This document shows positions 50,628 to 59,943 of a DNA stretch of 64,000 nt, one piece after another. Within the stretch, counting starts at the first letter, position 1. Each line of letters starts with the position of its first letter. Under the pieces are notes generated by a model, which worked only from the letters and a program-made list of their open reading frames with translations, ran no database searches and was not told where the DNA came from. A program made the position numbers and the translations under genes. Where the stretch lies: positions 2,697,001 through 2,761,000 of the forward strand of contig NZ_CP019952.1 in NCBI RefSeq assembly GCF_002021815.1, written 5' to 3'. Source of the stretch: Pseudomonas parafulva (GTDB lineage Bacteria > Pseudomonadota > Gammaproteobacteria > Pseudomonadales > Pseudomonadaceae).

Positions 50628-51782
50628 ATGTCTGACGCCCCTCTCTACTTCGATTACGCTGCCACTACCCCGGTCGACGATCGAGTGATCCAGACCATGC
50701 TTGGATGCCTCGGTCGGCATGCCCATTTTGGTAACCCGGCCTCGAGCGGGCATATCTATGGCAGGGCAGCGCGCGATGCAGTCGAACTGGCCCGTGAGCA
50801 GGTGGCCGAACGCGTGGGGGCGCCGCCGGCGTCACTGGTATGGACATCCGGGGCTACCGAGTCCAACAACCTGGCGCTCAAAGGCGTCGCGCAGGGACTG
50901 GGCCAGCCTGGGCATTTGCTTACCAGTCAGCTAGAGCACAAAGCCGTTCTGGACACCGCAGCCGAACTGGAGCGCCAAGGCTGGGCGGTGACCCGACTGC
51001 AACCTGATCCATCAGGCCTGATCCATCCGGCCATGGTTCAGGACGCGCTGCGTGCCGATACGCGCCTGGTGTCGCTGATGGCGGTGAATAATGAATTGGG
51101 CACAGTCACCGACATCGCTGCCATCGGCGAGCGGGTGCGGGCGCACGGCGCCGTGTTCCACGTGGACGCAGCTCAGGCGGTAGGCAAGCTGGCCATCGAC
51201 CTGGCTAGCCTGCCCGTTGACCTGATGTCCTTTTCCGCCCACAAGGTGTATGGCCCCAAAGGCATCGGTGCGCTGTTCGTTGGCCCGCGCGCGCGCGCCG
51301 GCATGCGTGCCCAACTGCATGGGGGGGGTCATGAGCAAGGCTTGCGCTCCGGTACCCTGGCCACGCATCAGATCGCGGGCATGGGCAGCGCGTTTGCCCT
51401 GGCCGGCCAACCAGGCGATGGCGAGTACCAGCGCTTGGCGCAGCTGGCCAAGCGCCTGCGCGAGGGCCTATTGGCCCTGCCCGGCATCACGCTCAACGGC
51501 TGCGCTACCCAGCGCGTGCCGCACACCCTGAACCTGTGTATCGATCAGGCAAGGTTCAACAGCGCGGCGCTCGCCACACAACTGGCGCTGTCGACCACCT
51601 CGGCCTGCAATTCAGCGAACAATGCGGCATCCCACGTCCTGCTGGCGCTGGGGTTGGACGAGCGCCGTGCCCGTAACAGCATTCGCCTGAGCGTTGGCAG
51701 GTTCACCACCGAGGCGCAAGTCGACAAGGCCATTGCGGTATTGGCCTCGGCACTGACCACGGCCAGCGCTGCACTCTGGTGA
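50628..51782 (+). CDS. cysteine desulfurase-like class V aminotransferase
   Basis: A 384-residue PLP enzyme of the IscS/NifS family: DYAATTPVDDRV at the N-terminus, PLP lysine in FSAHKVYGPKG and a catalytic-type Cys in TSACNSANNAASHVL. The cysteine loop (SACNSANN) differs from the usual SACTSG/SACSSG. There is no iscU, iscR or other Fe-S assembly gene beside it, so it may serve sulphur transfer to another acceptor. Start chosen at the MSDAPLYFDYAATT methionine; ATG 50616 is an alternative. Confidence 0.86.
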   Translation: MSDAPLYFDYAATTPVDDRVIQTMLGCLGRHAHFGNPASSGHIYGRAARDAVELAREQVAERVGAPPASLVWTSGATESNNLALKGVAQGLGQPGHLLTSQLEHKAVLDTAAELERQGWAVTRLQPDPSGLIHPAMVQDALRADTRLVSLMAVNNELGTVTDIAAIGERVRAHGAVFHVDAAQAVGKLAIDLASLPVDLMSFSAHKVYGPKGIGALFVGPRARAGMRAQLHGGGHEQGLRSGTLATHQIAGMGSAFALAGQPGDGEYQRLAQLAKRLREGLLALPGITLNGCATQRVPHTLNLCIDQARFNSAALATQLALSTTSACNSANNAASHVLLALGLDERRARNSIRLSVGRFTTEAQVDKAIAVLASALTTASAALW

Positions 51783-51804
51783 ACCACGCCAGCCGGGCAT
51801 GCCT

Positions 51805-52458
51805 TTACAGGAAGGTGAATACCTTGGATGCCGGGAGCCGCGATTTGCTTAACCCGGCATTGAAGTCGGTTTCACTGCGATAGCCCAGGCTCAGCAGCAC
51901 TACGCTGGTGAAGCCTTGTTCGCGCAAGCCAAGCTCGGCATCCAGGCGCTGGCTATCGAAGCCTTCGATGGGGGTAGCGTCCAGGCCCAGGGCAGCGGCG
52001 CCCAGCAAGGCTGTACCCAAGGCAAGATAGGTTTGCTTTTCCATCCAATGCTGCAGGTCCTTGCGCTCGTAACGATGCAGGTCGGCGTAGTGGCGTCGGC
52101 TGTTGTCCTGCGCCGCCTTGGCCTGCTCATCGCGAAAACGCCCGTCGAGTGACTCCTGGGCGAGCACGGCCTCCAGGTGCGCCTGGGTCATGTCGGTGCG
52201 CGTGCAAAAAACGATGACATGGGAAGCATCGCGCAATTTGGGCGAATTGTAGGCGTAGTCGGTGTCGGTACTGATGGTCAGGCGGGCTTTGGCAGCTTCG
52301 CTCTGGGCAACGACGAAATGCCAGGGCTGGGAATTCACCGAAGATGGGCTGTGACGCAATTGCTCGAGCAAGGCATCGACCGTGGCTTGGGGAATTTGAC
52401 GCGATGCATCGTAGGCTTTGGTGGTGTAGCGGCGCTTGGCCAGCGAGACGGTATCCAT
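51805..52458 (-). CDS. NfsB-like NAD(P)H nitroreductase
   Basis: A 217-residue FMN enzyme of the nitroreductase family: SLAKRRYTTKAYDASRQIP, the FMN-binding SPSSVNSQPWHFVVA, and EKQTYLALGTALLGAAALG. Size and motifs match oxygen-insensitive NfsB. It is divergent from the LysR gene at 52561. Upstream in-frame residues are unlikely to be translated. Confidence 0.92.
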   Translation of the reverse strand: MDTVSLAKRRYTTKAYDASRQIPQATVDALLEQLRHSPSSVNSQPWHFVVAQSEAAKARLTISTDTDYAYNSPKLRDASHVIVFCTRTDMTQAHLEAVLAQESLDGRFRDEQAKAAQDNSRRHYADLHRYERKDLQHWMEKQTYLALGTALLGAAALGLDATPIEGFDSQRLDAELGLREQGFTSVVLLSLGYRSETDFNAGLSKSRLPASKVFTFL

Positions 52459-52560
52459 GGGCAATTCCGGACGTCGAGAGAAAAGGAATGCCCATGGTAT
52501 CTTTCCTGCCACAAATAAAAACCGGCACAATCGAGCAACACTTTCACCTCTGGAGTGACA

Positions 52561-53502
52561 ATGTTGCGTCTTGCCGACCTCGAACTGTTCGTGCGCAGCA
52601 GCGCGCTGGGCAGCTTCACCGCAGCTGCCATCGAAGCGAACCTGTTGCCCGGCCAGGTGGCGGCCGCCATCAAGCGGCTGGAGCGTGATCTGGACGTACG
52701 CCTGTTCGTTCGCACTACCCGCAGCCTGCGCCTGACTGCCGAGGGCGAGCGCTACCTGCCGACTGCCGTGAACGTGCTGGAAAGCCTGCGTCGCGGGCAT
52801 GACGATTTGCATGGCAATGCCACCGCCCTGCGCGGCACCTTACAGGTTTCAGCACCCTCGGACCTGGGCCGCAACATGCTGCTGCCCTGGCTCAGCGCGT
52901 TTCGCCGGGCGCACCCGGCCTTGCACCTGCGGTTCATGCTGTCCGACCAGATTGCCGACCTGAACCGTGATCCGGTGGACGTTGCCGTGCGTTACGGCCT
53001 GAACCAGGACGCCAACTACATCGCCCTCCCCCTGGCCGACTGGAACCAGCGCGTCCTGGTCGCCTCCCCCGATTACCTGGCCCGCCACGGCCGACCGCAG
53101 ACGCCCGAGGCACTGCATGCCCATGACTGCTTGTTGTACATGCAGCACGGTCGGGTGTACGACAAGTGGCAACTTGGCCAACGCACGGTGCACGTGAAAG
53201 GGCCACTGATCAGTGATGACGCCGATGTGATTCGCCGCCTAGCGGTACTTGGCGAGGGAATCGTCTACAAGTCGTGGCTGGATGTCAGTGATGACCTCGC
53301 CTGCGGCAGGCTGGAAATCGTCCTGCCTCAATGGCCGGGCGAGCCGACACCTGTCACGCTGGTATGCCCGCACCGCAAGCAGCTCACCCCCGCCGTCACG
53401 CAACTGCACCAGTGGCTGCGCCAGCGGTTCGATGCACTGCAGCCTGCAGCCAGGCTCGGCAGTTGCACAAATCTTCCAGACACCTGTAGCCGAGGGCGCT
53501 AG
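52561..53502 (+). CDS. LysR-family regulator next to nitroreductase
   Basis: A 313-residue LTTR with HTH at residues 1-60 (RLADLELFVRSSALGSFTAA) and an effector domain that starts ALRGTLQVSAPSDLGRN, like CrgA/AaeR proteins. GGAG lies 6 bases before the ATG. The divergent nitroreductase gene, 102 bp away, is the natural target. Confidence 0.9.
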   Translation: MLRLADLELFVRSSALGSFTAAAIEANLLPGQVAAAIKRLERDLDVRLFVRTTRSLRLTAEGERYLPTAVNVLESLRRGHDDLHGNATALRGTLQVSAPSDLGRNMLLPWLSAFRRAHPALHLRFMLSDQIADLNRDPVDVAVRYGLNQDANYIALPLADWNQRVLVASPDYLARHGRPQTPEALHAHDCLLYMQHGRVYDKWQLGQRTVHVKGPLISDDADVIRRLAVLGEGIVYKSWLDVSDDLACGRLEIVLPQWPGEPTPVTLVCPHRKQLTPAVTQLHQWLRQRFDALQPAARLGSCTNLPDTCSRGR

Positions 53503-53547
53503 GCTTCTTGTACAGCCTAAGCATCAGCATGCACACAGCGAGCCCCC

Positions 53548-54378
53548 ATGAGTAACTGGATCGACCTCAAGCAGGACGCCGAGACCGGCATCGAGTCGAT
53601 CCGCGCCCATTTCGTCGGTCATGCCTACGACCCCCATTGGCACGAGAGCTTTCTGGTAGGCGTCACCGAGCAAGGGGTCCAGCAATTCAATTGCCGGCGG
53701 GTCAGGCACCATAGTGTGCCGGGGCAAGTCTTCATGCTTGAACCTGGGGACCTGCACGACGGGCTCGCGCCCACTGAAGAAGGTTTTACCTACTCCACGC
53801 TCTACCTGGAGCCGGACTGGCTGGAGCAGCAGTTGCGCCTGCTATTCGAACACGCGCCGCGTGATGCCTTGCCCCGTTTCGCCGACACGCTGACCCAGGA
53901 CCTGCAGCTTGGCCAAGCCACCGCGTTTGCCTTCAATGCCCTGCATGCACACGAGCTGCTCATCGTAAGGCAGTCAGCCATCGACGCCTTGCTCGCCTGC
54001 CTCACACGCCACCTGCACTGGCGCAAGCGAGTCGATCCAGACCCGCGCTTGCCGCTCACGGCGCAACGGGCCCGCGATTATCTGCATGACAACCTCGCAC
54101 GGGATGTTGGCCTCCAAGAGCTGGCGACTGCCTGTGGCATCGACCGTTACCGCTTGACCAGAGCCTTCAAGGCAGCATTCGGGCTCGCCCCGCATGCGTA
54201 CCTCATCCAGCTGCGCCTGGCCAGGGCCCGGCGTTTGCTTGCCAGCGGGACCAGCCCTGCAGACGTAGCTGTCACCTTGGGCTTTGCCGATCAGAGCCAC
54301 CTGGGCCGGTGGTTTCGGCGGGCCTATCAGCTCACCCCGGCATACTACCGCAAGCGCTGCTCAATCCTTCCAGACTGA
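53548..54378 (+). CDS. AraC-family regulator
   Basis: A 276-residue regulator with an N-terminal cupin ligand domain (HAYDPHWHESFLVGVTEQG) and two C-terminal AraC helix-turn-helix motifs (DVGLQELATACGIDRYRLTR and ADVAVTLGFADQSHLGRWF). It stands 50 bases before the LysE-type exporter gene on the same strand, so it probably controls that exporter, a frequent pairing. Confidence 0.92.
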   Translation: MSNWIDLKQDAETGIESIRAHFVGHAYDPHWHESFLVGVTEQGVQQFNCRRVRHHSVPGQVFMLEPGDLHDGLAPTEEGFTYSTLYLEPDWLEQQLRLLFEHAPRDALPRFADTLTQDLQLGQATAFAFNALHAHELLIVRQSAIDALLACLTRHLHWRKRVDPDPRLPLTAQRARDYLHDNLARDVGLQELATACGIDRYRLTRAFKAAFGLAPHAYLIQLRLARARRLLASGTSPADVAVTLGFADQSHLGRWFRRAYQLTPAYYRKRCSILPD

Positions 54379-54428
54379 GGCGATGCAAATGGCGAGCATT
54401 GGGGCTGACACCAAAGGAGCCCCAGCAC

Positions 54429-55013
54429 ATGACGCATTCTTTTCTGCCATTCGTTGCATTTGCCCTGGTTGCCAGCATCAGCCCAGGCCCGACCAATCTG
54501 CTTATCCTTGCCCAAGGCGCCCGACATGGGCTGCGCAGCACGCTGGTGCCCATCCTGGCGGCATGCCTGGCCGCTGCGGCCACTGTGTTGCTGGTTGGCA
54601 TGGGGCTGGGTCAATGGTTGACGCGCCACCCACAAGCCCAGCATCTGATGATGTGGGCCGGAGTGTTGTGGTTGAGCTGGCTGGCCTGGCAACTGCTGCG
54701 CAGCACCGGCGTTACCGGCGCGCCAGCCCAGGCGCGGGTGTTCACGGCAGTGGACGCAGCAACGCTGCAGGTGATCAACCCCAAGGTGTGGCTGATGGCC
54801 GTGTCCGTAATCGGCGTGTTTGCCGCGCCAGGCCTGGCGGTCTGGCAACTGGCACTGGTGTTCCTGGTGATCGCACTGCCGTGCATGGCGCTGTGGGCGG
54901 TGCTGGGCGCAGGCAGTGCGGCCTGGCTGCAAACGCCACGCCGCCTGCGCGTGTTCAACCAGGCCTTGGGCGGCCTGCTCTTGCTCTCAGCGTGGGCTGC
55001 GGTATTGAGCTGA
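54429..55013 (+). CDS. LysE/RhtB-family exporter
   Basis: A 194-residue inner-membrane protein with about six helices. The N-terminal SISPGPTNLLILAQGARHG and later INPKVWLMAVSVIGVF are hallmarks of the LysE/RhtB amino-acid exporters. AAAGGAG lies 9 bases upstream of the ATG. Co-transcription with the AraC gene is likely. Confidence 0.92.
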   Translation: MTHSFLPFVAFALVASISPGPTNLLILAQGARHGLRSTLVPILAACLAAAATVLLVGMGLGQWLTRHPQAQHLMMWAGVLWLSWLAWQLLRSTGVTGAPAQARVFTAVDAATLQVINPKVWLMAVSVIGVFAAPGLAVWQLALVFLVIALPCMALWAVLGAGSAAWLQTPRRLRVFNQALGGLLLLSAWAAVLS

Positions 55014-55040
55014 GCAGCCTTGTTGCCCGCAAAGCCAGAC

Positions 55041-56240
55041 TCAATGGGTCAGCGCGTCGCGAAAGCGGCGGGTACTGCCCACTGCTAGCAACAAGCCGAC
55101 CACTGCCACGCTGCCCCCGACCAGGCCGATATTGGCCACGCCCAGGTAGCTGCTGACGATACTGCCCAGCAATGCACCACCGCCGATGCCGATGTTGTAG
55201 ATGCCGGAAAACAACGCCATGGCCACATCCGTGGCGTCGGAGGCCAGCTTCAAGGTGCGTGACTGCAATGACAGGCTGAAGCTCAAGATCGCCACACCCC
55301 AGCACATGCTCAGCACGGCGAACGCATGGAAGCTGCCGGACAATGGCAAGAGCAGCAGCAAGCAGACTGCCAGCATGCCGATCGAGCCCACCAGAAAACC
55401 TTGGGGAAAACGGTCGCTGTAGCGGCTGAACAGGAACGAGCCGAACACACCTGCGCCGCCAAACAACAGCAAGACCAACGTGGTGCGCTCACCGCTGATC
55501 TGCGCGACATGCAGGGCGAACGGCTCGATATAGCTGTAGGCGGTAAACTGCGCCGTGATCACCAGTGTCACCAGCAGGTAGGTGATGACCAGCGCAGGCC
55601 GCTTGAACAGTATCGGCAGGCTGCGCAACGATCCCGAGTTCTGGCTCGGCAACAACGGCAGCGACTTCATCAGGCACAGCATGGTCGCCAGCGCCACCCC
55701 AGCGATGCTCAGGAAGGTGACGCGCCACCCCAGCGCCTCGCCCACCACGCGCCCCAGGGGGATGCCAAGCACCATCGCCAGCGTCGTGCCGGTGGCCAAC
55801 AGGCCCAGCGCCTTGGCCTGCTGCCTAGGGGGCGCGACGCGCACCGCAAGCGAGGCAGTAATGGCCCAGAACACGGCATGCGCCAAGGCTATGCCGATGC
55901 GGCTGAGCAGCAGCATCGCAAAACTCTGCGACAGCCAGGACAGCAGATGGCTGACGATGAACACCAGAAACACGAACAACAGCAGGCGCCGCCGCTCGAT
56001 GTTGCGTGTCATCAACATCATCGGCAGTGACGCCAATGCCACGACCCAGGCATAAATGGTCAGCATCAGCCCCACTTGCGCGGTGGTCATGTCGAAGCTG
56101 CGGCCAATGTCGCTGAGCAGCGCCACCGGCACAAACTCGGTGGTGTTGAAGATGAAGGCAGCCAACGCCAGAGCGATGACGCTCAGCCAGCTGCCGCCGC
56201 CTACTGTGGGCGGCAAGTGGTCAGGTAAGGGTCCGTTCAT
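55041..56240 (-). CDS. MFS sugar efflux transporter (SotB-like)
   Basis: A 399-residue, 12-helix DHA1 transporter: [18 protein letters not shown] in helix 1 and [18 protein letters not shown] at the loop-2 motif match SotB/YdeA. These proteins export arabinose, IPTG-like sugars or drugs. Convergent with the LysE gene (27 bases apart). The start at [11 protein letters not shown] is likely but its GGAG is 14 bases away. Confidence 0.9.
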   Translation of the reverse strand: MNGPLPDHLPPTVGGGSWLSVIALALAAFIFNTTEFVPVALLSDIGRSFDMTTAQVGLMLTIYAWVVALASLPMMLMTRNIERRRLLLFVFLVFIVSHLLSWLSQSFAMLLLSRIGIALAHAVFWAITASLAVRVAPPRQQAKALGLLATGTTLAMVLGIPLGRVVGEALGWRVTFLSIAGVALATMLCLMKSLPLLPSQNSGSLRSLPILFKRPALVITYLLVTLVITAQFTAYSYIEPFALHVAQISGERTTLVLLLFGGAGVFGSFLFSRYSDRFPQGFLVGSIGMLAVCLLLLLPLSGSFHAFAVLSMCWGVAILSFSLSLQSRTLKLASDATDVAMALFSGIYNIGIGGGALLGSIVSSYLGVANIGLVGGSVAVVGLLLAVGSTRRFRDALTH

Positions 56241-56438
56241 GGCGTGAAACCGGTTCTCCACAGGCAAGGCAAGACCACGCACGTCCGGCCCCGGCAAGGA
56301 GCGGTATGAGCGTGTGTCTTATTAAAATTGGGGACGCAGGCATGGTACGCGTCATGCTCGGGCCTCACAACCGCCGTACCGAAGGCGTACCATGCGCAAT
56401 CTCGGATACTGGCGCACATCAAGGAGTTCCACCCACTC

Positions 56439-57755
56439 ATGGACAAGCAGCATCCCCAGCAGCAATGGCAGCAGGCCGTTATCACCTACGCCCAGGCGGT
56501 CAACGACTATGTCGCACAAGGCAGTGCGCACGGCTGGGAGCAGCTCGAAGAACCCCGGCACCCTGCCACCGAACACTTGCTGGACGCCTGGCGCGCCGCC
56601 TTGCGCAAGGTCAACCAGCCGACCGTCGAGGAGCACCAGCGCCAGGCATTTCGCCAGGCTTGGCCGCCAGCCCATGCGCCCTTGTTGCCCCTGCTCGACA
56701 CCCATGGTCAGGGTATCGCCACGTTGCTGCTGCTCGATGACGGGAGCCTGCTCGCACGGATCGGCATGCCCCACGAGAAAGGCCAGGTGGTGCGTATCGA
56801 TGGTTATACCGTGACACCCATCATCGGCGTCGAGCATTTCGGCCGTTGCCCGGCTCGACGCTTCTTCGCCCTGGCCAACGCCGAGGGTGTGCGCGTGACC
56901 GATGGATGGGGCGGCCCACAGGTGCGGCGGCTGGCGTGGCCTACCGGTTTGGAGGGGTTGCCCAAAGGCTATCCGTTCGAGCCTTTCGACCTGCCCCCCA
57001 TTGCGACTGCATTGATACCCTTCCCCGATGGGCAACAGGTGCTGCTGATCAGCGACGAGGGCATTTTCGTGCTCTCTGAGCAGGGCGCGAGCCGGCTGCT
57101 GCCGCGCCAGGAGCAGGTCGAGCAAGCGCTGGCAGAGGGCACGGACCCCGATGACATCATCCTGGGCCTGAGCATGGCCCATGGCGCTGTATCGCCCGAC
57201 GGGCAATGGGTCGTGGTAGGCGAGCAAGCCAACCGACACCAGGTGCTGGACCGTCAGTTAACGCCTGTTGCCAGTATCGGACCGGCCAGCGAATACCCGC
57301 ACTACGCCTTGTTCAACCGTACCGGGAACCAGTTGCTGCTCAATGCCTGTCACTTCTACAGCGGTGCGTCGCTGGCCGTCAGGGTGAGCGACCTGGAGGG
57401 CCTGGATACGGATTACTACAGCCAGGACCCCCGCACGCCGGTGGTGCAGGAAGGCGCACGGATCTACGCAGGCGTGGCGCGCCAGGACGAGTACATCGTC
57501 GGCGATGCCTATGGTTATTTACGGGCTTTTGGGGAAGACGGTGGCGAACGCTGGCAGCACTATCTAGGTTCTACCATCAGCGCAATGGACATCAGCGAGG
57601 ATGGTCGAACCCTCGTTGCCGCAAGCCATGCGGGGTTCATCTCGGTGATCGCGCTCGACAGTGGCCGACCTGATTGGCAGATCGGTACAGGCCCGCATGG
57701 CGAGGTCCGCCGCTGGCTGTTCTGGAAAGGTGGGGACAAGCCGCTGGCCTGGTAA
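56439..57755 (+). CDS. predicted beta-propeller protein, function unknown
   Basis: A 438-residue soluble protein with no signal peptide. The N-terminal ~90 residues are helical (QQWQQAVITYAQAVNDYVAQ), the rest is beta-rich with WD40- or YVTN-like blades: SPDGQWVVVGEQ, GYLRAFGEDGGERWQHYLG and SEDGRTLVAASHAGFISVIA. I do not recognise a specific family. It stands alone with an ample terminator hairpin behind it. AAGGAG is present but 13 bases from the ATG. Confidence 0.78.
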   Translation: MDKQHPQQQWQQAVITYAQAVNDYVAQGSAHGWEQLEEPRHPATEHLLDAWRAALRKVNQPTVEEHQRQAFRQAWPPAHAPLLPLLDTHGQGIATLLLLDDGSLLARIGMPHEKGQVVRIDGYTVTPIIGVEHFGRCPARRFFALANAEGVRVTDGWGGPQVRRLAWPTGLEGLPKGYPFEPFDLPPIATALIPFPDGQQVLLISDEGIFVLSEQGASRLLPRQEQVEQALAEGTDPDDIILGLSMAHGAVSPDGQWVVVGEQANRHQVLDRQLTPVASIGPASEYPHYALFNRTGNQLLLNACHFYSGASLAVRVSDLEGLDTDYYSQDPRTPVVQEGARIYAGVARQDEYIVGDAYGYLRAFGEDGGERWQHYLGSTISAMDISEDGRTLVAASHAGFISVIALDSGRPDWQIGTGPHGEVRRWLFWKGGDKPLAW

Positions 57756-57767
57756 GGCCAGCAACAG

Positions 57768-57797
57768 GACCTGCACCGTTTGATCCCGGTGCAGGTC
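57768..57797. terminator. bidirectional hairpin between convergent genes
   Basis: Perfect 11-bp stem (57768-57778 with 57787-57797) and an 8-base loop, between the beta-propeller stop and the leftward alcohol dehydrogenase stop. No T tract. Confidence 0.58.
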
Positions 57798-57806
57798 GAC
57801 GGCCGA

Positions 57807-58859
57807 TCAGGCCTTGAGGGTCGCCATGTCGATCACGAAGCGGTACTTCACATCGCCTGCGATCATGCGCTCATAGGCCTCGTTGATGTGCCGGATATCC
57901 AGCATCTCGATGTCGCAACGGATGTCGTGCTTGGCACAGAAGTCCAGCACTTCCTGGGTTTCGGCGATACCGCCGATCAACGAGCCGGCCAGCACGCGGC
58001 GCTTCATGACCAGGTTGGCAGCATGCAGCGCAGGCTCGATCGGTTCGATCAACCCGACGAGGATGTGCACGCCGTCGAACGTCAGGGTTTCCAGGTAGGG
58101 ATTGAGGTCATGTTGAACCGGGATGGTGTCGAGCAGGAAATCGAAACGACCGGCTGCCGCTTTCATCTGCTCGGCGTCGGTGGACACAATCACATGGTCT
58201 GCCCCTTGGCGGCGCGCCTCAGCGGCCTTGGCCTCGGAACGGGTGAACAGCGTGACTTCGGCACCCAGCGCCTTGGCCAGCTTGATGCCCATGTGGCCCA
58301 GGCCACCCATGCCAAGGATGCCCACCTTGTGGCCTGGGCCTACACCGTGGTGCTTGAGCGGCGAATAGGTGGTGATACCGGCGCACAGGATAGGGGCGGC
58401 GCTGGGCAGGTCCATGCCCTCGGGGATGCGTACCACGAAATGCTCGCTCACCACGATGCTGCTGGAGTAGCCACCCATGGTGTTGCTGCCATCGACCCGA
58501 TCGGGCGTGGCGTAGGTCATGGTCGGGCCTTCGAGGCAGTATTGCTCAAGGTCCTTGGCACAGGCCGCGCACTGACGGCAGGAATCCACCATGCAGCCGA
58601 CACCGACCAGGTCACCGACCTTGTGGCCGGTGACCTGGGCGCCTACCGCGGTCACGCGGCCGACGATCTCGTGGCCTGGCATCAAGGGGTAGACCGCAAT
58701 GCCCCATTCGTTGCGGGCCTGGTGAATGTCCGAGTGGCACACCCCGCAATACAGGATGTCGATGGCCACGTCATCCGGGCGCGGGCTGCGGCGCTCGAAG
58801 GTCATGGGTGCCAACGGGCTGGTGGGGGTTTGGGCGGCGTAACCGATAGCGGTATACAT
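57807..58859 (-). CDS. zinc-dependent NAD(P) alcohol dehydrogenase (YahK/CAD-like)
   Basis: A 350-residue medium-chain dehydrogenase. Catalytic zinc ligands are in YCGVCHSD and GHEIVG; the structural zinc cluster is CRQCAACAKDLEQYC; the cofactor motif is GMGGLGHMG. The group reduces aldehydes such as cinnamaldehyde with NADPH. It is divergent from the AraC regulator at 59038, which likely induces it. Confidence 0.93.
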   Translation of the reverse strand: MYTAIGYAAQTPTSPLAPMTFERRSPRPDDVAIDILYCGVCHSDIHQARNEWGIAVYPLMPGHEIVGRVTAVGAQVTGHKVGDLVGVGCMVDSCRQCAACAKDLEQYCLEGPTMTYATPDRVDGSNTMGGYSSSIVVSEHFVVRIPEGMDLPSAAPILCAGITTYSPLKHHGVGPGHKVGILGMGGLGHMGIKLAKALGAEVTLFTRSEAKAAEARRQGADHVIVSTDAEQMKAAAGRFDFLLDTIPVQHDLNPYLETLTFDGVHILVGLIEPIEPALHAANLVMKRRVLAGSLIGGIAETQEVLDFCAKHDIRCDIEMLDIRHINEAYERMIAGDVKYRFVIDMATLKA

Positions 58860-58931
58860 AGAGACCTCGCGGTTAAGTGAAACGGTTCATGTGAAGCATT
58901 TTGTTCTCAGATAGGAACATTGCCCACCGCA

Positions 58932-58965
58932 GATTCTCCGGAAGCCTTGCCTGATTCTCCGAAGC
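58932..58965. promoter_or_regulatory. 21-bp-spaced direct repeat, candidate AraC operator
   Basis: GATTCTCCG starts at 58932 and again at 58953, both followed by a GAAGC-like element (GGAAGC, then GAAGC). A 21-bp period is the hallmark of AraC-family tandem half-sites. It lies between the alcohol dehydrogenase and AraC genes. A TGTTC-N8-GAACA inverted repeat at 58902-58919 is nearer the dehydrogenase. Confidence 0.55.
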
Positions 58966-59037
58966 TTCTGGTGCAGCCAACGCGCGGCGGGCATAATCCG
59001 TCCACCCATGCTGTCCGATTCTCTGCCCCGGTGCTCC

Positions 59038-59943
59038 ATGCAACTGACCCGTCACGTCGACGCCAATGCCCCGCTTTGCGCACTCATACGCCGTCTGGCG
59101 GTTCGCCCAGGGTTCGTGCCCACCCACCTGCCCCAGGTACAAGTGCTGAGCTGGGACCACTACGTGGCCAGCAGCCCGCAGATCTATGAGCCGAGCCTGA
59201 TGATCCTGGCCCAGGGCAGCAAGCTGGCCCGCCTGGGGCCCCGCACGCTCGAGTATGGCGCGGGGCATTACCTGGTGCAGGCGCTGTCGGTACCGTTCAT
59301 GTGCGAAACCTTCGCCACGCCCGATGTGCCCTTGCTGGGCGTGGCAGTGGCCATCGACCGCGCCACGCTGAGCGAATTGGTGCAGAGCAGCGGCCTTGCC
59401 ACCGATGGCCCGGTGCAGGCTCAGACGCCCCAGTCGATGACCTCGGCCGCCCTGGACGCGCCCATGCGTGAGCGGGTCGAGCGGTTGCTGGAGTGCCTGC
59501 AAGATCCTGTGGACGCCAAGGTGTTGGGGCCGGCCCGGGTGCGTGAAGTGCTGTACGCCGCCCTGCGTGGCCCGCAGGCCGGGGTACTCAGAGCGCTGGT
59601 CGAGCAACAGGGCCATTTCGCCCGCATCGGCGCCGCCTTGGCCCACCTGCGCGAACACTACTGCGAGCCACTGAGCGTCGAGGCTCTGGCTGGGCGAGCG
59701 AACATGAGCGTCTCCACCTTCCACGAGCATTTCAAGCGCTGCACGGACATGGCGCCCATGCAGTACCTCAAGCGCCTGAGGCTGCTCAAGGCACAGCAGA
59801 TGCTGATCGGCGAAGGTATGGGCGTGGCTCAGGTCGCCCATCGGGTGGGCTACCAGAGCACGTCGCAGTTCAGCCGCGAGTATAAACGCCAATTCGAACG
59901 CAGCCCCGGCGAAGAACTGCCGTATCAGAGCCTACCGGTGTGA
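59038..59943 (+). CDS. AraC-family regulator (AraC_N type)
   Basis: A 301-residue regulator with the AraC_N ligand domain (VYEPSLMILAQGSK-like: IYEPSLMILAQGSKLARLG) and two C-terminal HTHs (LSVEALAGRANMSVSTFHEH, GVAQVAHRVGYQSTSQFSRE). Such proteins often sit next to the alcohol or aldehyde dehydrogenase they induce, as here. An ATG 30 bases upstream is an alternative start. Its end overlaps thpR by 12 bases. Confidence 0.92.
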   Translation: MQLTRHVDANAPLCALIRRLAVRPGFVPTHLPQVQVLSWDHYVASSPQIYEPSLMILAQGSKLARLGPRTLEYGAGHYLVQALSVPFMCETFATPDVPLLGVAVAIDRATLSELVQSSGLATDGPVQAQTPQSMTSAALDAPMRERVERLLECLQDPVDAKVLGPARVREVLYAALRGPQAGVLRALVEQQGHFARIGAALAHLREHYCEPLSVEALAGRANMSVSTFHEHFKRCTDMAPMQYLKRLRLLKAQQMLIGEGMGVAQVAHRVGYQSTSQFSREYKRQFERSPGEELPYQSLPV

